Below are positions 60,047 through 64,000 of a stretch of DNA of 64,000 nucleotides, piece after piece. The notes below the pieces were generated by a model. It saw only the letters and a program-made list of their open reading frames with translations. It did no database searches and was not told the DNA's origin. Every line of letters starts with the position of its first letter. Positions within the stretch are counted from its first letter, which is position 1. Source of the DNA: Medakamo hakoo (taxonomy: Eukaryota > Chlorophyta > Trebouxiophyceae > Coccomyxaceae); the NCBI GenBank assembly GCA_026636295.1, contig CP089460.1:744001-808000 (forward strand). The letters run 5' to 3'. The position numbers were made by a program, and so were the translations under genes.

Positions 60047-60935
60047 ATGGCTGCCTCCTTCCGCCTGCCGGACTGGGCGACCACCCCAACCCGCACGGCC
60101 TCCCTGACGGGCGGCCCCGACGGCGGCACGGTCGCGGTGGACCTGGCGCCCGCGGCCGTGTTTGGCAGCGCCAAGCCGGCCGCGCCCGGCGTCGCGCACG
60201 TGCCGCTGGCGCCGCCCGCTGCGCCCGAGCATGCAGCGCTCGTCCACCACGGCAACGGCAAGGCGTACTTGATCGATTTGGGCGCGGTGAGTTGTCTGGG
60301 CCGTGTGCTGAGCCCAGGAGCCGCATGCCGGCCGTTCCTCTCCTCATCCTGAACCCCCCCCCCCCACTCCACCCTGCACCGCCACCCAGCCGGGCGGCAC
60401 TTTTATCAACGGCACGCCCATCCCGCCCAACAAGCCCACCGCCCTGTCATCCGGCGACGTCCTGGCCTTTGGGTCGGCCGACGCGCCGTCTTTCACGTTC
60501 GCCTGCGAAGGCGCGGGCGTCAAGCGCGACCGCGACAGCGACCGCGGCGGCGGCGGGGCGGGGCCGGCGTCCGTCCGCGCGTCGCACCTGCTCGTCAAGC
60601 ACGCGGCCTCCCGCCGCCCGTCCTCGTGGAAGGAGGACGTCGTCACCCGGTCGCCCGCCGAAGCCCGGGCGGCCGTGGAGGCGCTGCGGGCGCGCATTGT
60701 GGAGGAAGCGGCCGCCCGCGGTGGTGGGCCCGCCGCGCTGGCGGCGGTGTTTGCAGAGGTCGCGGCGCGCGAGTCGCACTGCAACTCTGCGCGCGCGGGC
60801 GGGGACCTGGGCGTGTTTGGCCGTGGCGCCATGCAGCCCGCGTTTGAAAATGCGGCGTTCGGCCTGGGAGTCGGGGAGCTGAGCGGCGTGGTGGAAAGCG
60901 ATTCGGGCACGCACATTATTTTACGGACGGCGTGA
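60047..60935 (+). CDS. FHA domain-parvulin peptidyl-prolyl isomerase fusion
   Basis: Exons 60047-60286 and 60390-60935; 261 residues. The N-terminal half is a forkhead-associated domain of the NIPP1 type (HAALVHHGNGKAYLIDLGA joined to PGGTFINGTPI, then SSGDVLAFG), which binds phosphothreonine peptides. Residues 143-261 are a Pin1-type parvulin: RASHLLVKH, SRRPSSWKE (the phosphate-binding basic loop as in Pin1 RRPSSWR), FAEVAARESHCNSARAGGDL, MQPAFENAAF, VVESDSGTHIILRT. The WW domain of animal Pin1 is replaced by the FHA module, so phospho-specific recruitment would be retained by other means. A similar FHA-parvulin order is known from trypanosome Par45, from memory. Intron 103 bases, ending after a poly-C run. 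Confidence 0.85.
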
Positions 60936-61033
60936 GAGAGTGTGAGGTGAAAAAAAGAGGTGGGGGTGGATGCCAAAGGTCGCGAGAGAGGTTGGAGCAC
61001 AAACACGGGAAAAACGAAACGCCTCCACCAACA

Positions 61034-62429
61034 ATGCCGCCCCTCGCGTCGTCCACGGCGCCCGTGGCACGCAGCGCGGCAGCGCCCCGCGCGTCGGCGG
61101 CGTCCCCTCGCCCGGCCCTGCCGCCGCGCCGGTCGGGCGGCGGCCTGGCACGTCTGCGCGCACCCATCGGCGGCGGCTTTGTGCCTGTCCATGCCGACCG
61201 CCGGCCCCTCCCCCTCCCGCCACCCTCCTCCACGCCCATCGCGATCACTGGAGGCGGGGACGGTGGCGGCCGCGTCCCTCCTCGTGGCGCCAGCAAATCC
61301 ACGGGCGAGGCGGACGACGCCGACTGGGACGACGCGTCGCAGGACGGCGTGAGCGCAACGGCGACCAAGATCGTGGCCCGGGTGAGTTGTGACGGCGGAG
61401 CGTGTTTTGCTGTGAGTGAGCAAGCCCTCGCTCCTCAGGAAGGGGTGGGTGGGGTGAGGAGGGCTGTGATGAGGAGGGCGCGGCGACCGTTTTTTCGTCG
61501 ACGCCCATGTCCTCGTCGCCCGCCCCCGACGAGAGGGTCGGCCGAAACCACGCATCCCATCCATCCCCATCCCATCCCGCCCCGCCCGCCCCCCACAGTT
61601 TGGCAACGTCCTCAACCAGCTGCCCGACGACATGCGCGCCGCCCTGGCCCGCGGCGCCCTGTCCATGGGCGACGTCCGCCTCTGGCTGAAGGCGTCGTCC
61701 ACGCCGCTCCTGGGCGCGCTGTGCCGGGCCTTCCCCGGCTTCCGCGACCGCGTGCTCGGCAACCCGCGCTTCCTCCTCGTCCTCGCCATCGAGGAGCTCA
61801 TCGGCTGCTCCGCCCGCATGGCGGGCGAGATTCAGGGCCGGCCCGGCGACCGCTTCTGGAAGGAAATCAATTTCGTGGCCTCAGACATGAGCCTGGAAGT
61901 CATCGGCGACTTTTTCATCGTGTGGCTGCTGTCGCCGCGCGCGAGCTTTGCGCCGCCATCCACGTCCGCGCTCGCCCGGGCGGTGTCGGCCCTGCCCGCC
62001 CACTGCATGCAGGTCGGCAACTACACCCTCCCCCAACGCTTGGGTGCCCTGGCCCTGCGCGGCGCCCAATTCTTCGGCGTGGGCGCGGGCGCCGCGGCGC
62101 TGGGCCACTCCGCGACCGTCGCGATGGTTGCCCAGCAGAAGAAAGCGGCCGCGGCGCGCGGCGAGGCGCCGCCCAAACTGAAAAAGGGGGAGGCGCCACC
62201 CAAGGAGCTGGGCCCCATCGTCGATACCGCGGCCGCGTGGGGCGTGTTCATGGCCCTGTCCTCCAACGCGCGCTACCAGCTCGTCAACGGGTTTGAGGAG
62301 CGCGTGCTCGACCCGCTCCCCCTGCCGCCGCTGGCCAAGTCGGTCGCCACCTTCTGGCTGCGGTTCGGCAACACGTTTGTCGGCACGGTCAACTGGATGT
62401 GGTGGGCCAAGCTGGTGGGCGTGCAGTGA
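61034..62429 (+). CDS. RETICULATA-related chloroplast envelope protein (DUF3411)
   Basis: Exons 61034-61381 and 61599-62429; 392 residues. The first about 80 residues are a Ser/Ala/Pro/Arg-rich plastid transit peptide. The conserved domain contains GNPRFLLVLAIEELIGC, FWKEINFVASDMSLEVIGDF, a membrane stretch (FFIVWLLSPRASF), CMQVGNYTLPQRLGALALRG, FGVGAGAAALGHS, SSNARYQLVNGFEERVLD, and the closing FGNTFVGTVNWMWWAKLVGV. These match plant RETICULATA/RER proteins, which sit in the inner envelope and affect plastid metabolism and leaf cell density. A Lys/Pro/Glu insert (PPKLKKGEAPPKELG) is a local duplication. It lies in tandem after the FHA-parvulin gene and converges on TPK with 99 bases between stops. 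Confidence 0.88.
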
Positions 62430-62528
62430 CAAGGAAAACACACACGAGGGAGGGGGGAGGGTGTGCGTGTGGGCGCGCGAGTCCGTGAAAAAAAAGGAAT
62501 GTTTTCGTTTTGTGTGTTGTTGCCCCCT

Positions 62529-63623
62529 CTACAGGCCGGCCTCGCTCGTCCACAGCAGCCGCCCGCCGCCGCCGCCGCCGCCACTCGCGTCCACCACCAC
62601 CCTGGGCTGCCCCCCCTCTCCCCGCCCGACCACCCGGTTGCTGGTGGACTGCAGGCCGCCGACCGCGAGGGGCGGGGAGGCGGTCCCCAGGTCCCAGGCC
62701 AGGCCCGACGTGACGACGCGCAGCGGCGGTCCGAGCGCGACGAGGCCGCAGTGCCCTCCCGCCTCCCGCGCCGCCGGCTCGATCGCGACGGCCCCCGCCC
62801 CGGTCGGCACCGCGCGCGCCAGGGACCCGCCGTCCCCGACCAGCACCAGGTTGGGCGCCCAGGCGCCTTCGACCGGCTTCCAGAGGGCGTTGATCGCGGA
62901 CAGCGTGTGGTCGAGGCGCCCGCCCAGCGCGCCGAGCGCAATGACGGTCGTGGCGCCCCACTCCCGCCCGCCCCCCGTCACGGCCGCGTGCACGTACGCC
63001 AGCGCTTTCTCCAAGTCGGTCGTGTCCTGGTCGGCCGAGCCGTCGACGATGGGCACGCCGGCCGAGGCGTAGTAGGACGCCGCGGCGGGCGAGAGCGAGT
63101 CCAGGTCGCCGACGATGGCGGACGGCAGGAAGCGCGCCCGCGCGTCGTCCGGCTGCTCTGCGTCGGCGTCGCCGGCGCCTACCCACCCTGGCGCGTCGGC
63201 GAACAGCCGGTTCGCGCCGCCGTCCGCGCAGACGACAAGGTCGGCCCGGGCCAGCAGGGCCGGCGTGAGGCGGGGGGGCAGGCCGTGGTTGAGGATGATG
63301 ACGCACAGGTAGTAGGGCGCGCGCGGGGGGCCCGCGCCCGCCCCGGTGGACGTGCGGGCGTCAGCCTCGTCCAGAAACCAGGAGGACAGTGTGATGGGGG
63401 CGGGGGACGCCGGCGACAGGGCGGCGGCGGCTGGTGCTGGAGGGGGGGGCATGCGGGCGGCCGGGGGCGCGGGCGCGGGCCGAGGTCGCGGCCGCCGCCC
63501 GGCGATGCCAGGGCCGGTGGCTGGCTTGCGCCTGTGTGTCAGGCTAGGACAGGCGGTTGAGGTGACAGCACGGGAAGACGGGGACGGGTGGAGGCGACAG
63601 GCGGGGCGGGCGGCGGCAGGCAT
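62529..63623 (-). CDS. TPK: Thiamine pyrophosphokinase
   Basis: Enzyme transferring pyrophosphate from ATP to thiamine, giving the cofactor TPP. Single exon, 364 residues from ATG at 63623; an in-frame ATG at 63452 (MPPPPAP) would remove 57 Arg/Pro/Ser-rich residues that could be a targeting extension. Family signatures: YLCVIILNH, LVVCADGGANRLF (metal/ATP site), IVGDLDSL, QDTTDLEKAL, ALGALGGRLDHTLSAIN, then the thiamine-binding beta domain (VTSGLAWDLG, GLQSTSN). An insert after DAPGWVGAGDAD is longer than in yeast or plants. In plants TPK is cytosolic, so the extension, if translated, would be a difference. Confidence 0.88.
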   Translation of the reverse strand: MPAAARPACRLHPSPSSRAVTSTACPSLTHRRKPATGPGIAGRRPRPRPAPAPPAARMPPPPAPAAAALSPASPAPITLSSWFLDEADARTSTGAGAGPPRAPYYLCVIILNHGLPPRLTPALLARADLVVCADGGANRLFADAPGWVGAGDADAEQPDDARARFLPSAIVGDLDSLSPAAASYYASAGVPIVDGSADQDTTDLEKALAYVHAAVTGGGREWGATTVIALGALGGRLDHTLSAINALWKPVEGAWAPNLVLVGDGGSLARAVPTGAGAVAIEPAAREAGGHCGLVALGPPLRVVTSGLAWDLGTASPPLAVGGLQSTSNRVVGRGEGGQPRVVVDASGGGGGGGRLLWTSEAGL

Positions 63624-63772
63624 TGGGGCCCCCCCAGCGCCGCAAAGGAAAGAGTGGCCAGCGCCCGGCGCGGCGCCCTCCGCCGCCGCTCGCCTCCACT
63701 CGCCTCACTCCACCAATTCTGCCCCCCCCCCCCTCCCTCCCTCTCAACACCCCCAAAAACACAACAACCGCA

Positions 63773-64000
63773 ATGACCTGCTCCCCACCTCCCCCACCCG
63801 CCGACGTGGACGCCCAGCTGGCCGCCATGCTGGCCGCGGACGAAGAAGCCGCCGCCGCGGAAGAAGGAGCCGCGGCGGCGGCGCCGGAAGTCGAGGTGAG
63901 AGTGGGAAGGGAGGGCGGAGCCATAGGTGCGGCCGTGTGCAGTCCGCGTCCGCGCTCACACGCGCCCCGCCCACCCACGCCCACACAGGCGCCCGTGCCT
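63773..64000 (+). CDS. Start of an unidentified gene (truncated by window edge)
   Basis: The ATG at 63773 opens a 41-codon acidic exon (VDAQLAAMLAADEEAAAAEE; ends at 63895) with a GTGAGA donor. A plausible acceptor (CCACACAG) at 63988 would continue in phase with Ala-Pro-Val-Pro to the edge. The gene diverges from TPK with a 149-base gap. Too little is visible to name it. Confidence 0.5.
   Translation, partial: MTCSPPPPPADVDAQLAAMLAADEEAAAAEEGAAAAAPEVEVRVGREGGAIGAAVCSPRPRSHAPRPPTPTQAPVP

Overview
This window looks like nuclear DNA of a GC-rich, gene-dense green alga. The evidence is direct. Most genes have short spliceosomal introns with GTGCGT or GTGAGT donors. The gene content is eukaryotic: 20S proteasome, complex I 75 kDa subunit, PEX5, MPP10, TAP46, OS-9. 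Several products are typical of plastids: RETICULATA-like, RsfS/Iojap-like, organellar gyrase A, and a chlorophyllide-oxygenase-like Rieske protein. The class of alga cannot be settled from this sequence. Coding sequence is very rich in Ala, Pro and Gly, so long open frames on the wrong strand are common and were ignored. I see no transposon, viral copy, CRISPR array or convincing tRNA.

Layout. 0-16 kb: a PMP3-like peptide running off the left edge (-), an MFS transporter (+), OS-9 ERAD lectin (-), RsfS (+), a secreted/membrane EGF-RING protein (-), CCDC12 splicing factor (+), mitochondrial-type HslU (+), a Cys-type GST (-), then a Rieske oxygenase apparently joined to an N-terminal membrane module (-) and a low-complexity hypothetical gene (+). 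16-22 kb: FMN hydrolase/riboflavin kinase (+), TAP46 (-), PEX5 (-). 22-30 kb: four consecutive secreted or membrane genes, namely two head-to-head diverged paralogues of an unrecognised Cys-containing secreted family, a CD36-family protein, and a secreted protein with a hydrophobic tail. 30-41 kb: MPP10 (+), a DEIH helicase of the NIH/YTHDC2 type (-), molybdopterin adenylyltransferase (+), NDUFS1 (+). 41-54 kb: a lipase maturation factor (-), DNA gyrase A ending in an HMG box (-), a coiled-coil protein (-), proteasome beta1 (+), F-box (-), bZIP (-), MiaB/CDK5RAP1 (-). 54-64 kb: an RH7/DDX21-like helicase (+), a secreted two-repeat protein (+), an FHA-parvulin fusion (+), a RETICULATA-like protein (+), thiamine pyrophosphokinase (-), and the start of a further gene (+).

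This is mostly housekeeping content without operons. Neighbours are arranged head-to-head or tail-to-tail with gaps of tens to a few hundred bases, so many start pairs probably share promoters. Exon models below were built by hand from GT-AG boundaries (one GC-AG) that keep reading phase and protein-family continuity. Every stated exon set adds up to a whole number of codons. The most unusual points are the gyrase A-HMG box fusion, the membrane module-Rieske fusion, and the surface/secreted gene cluster with its divergent paralogue pair.
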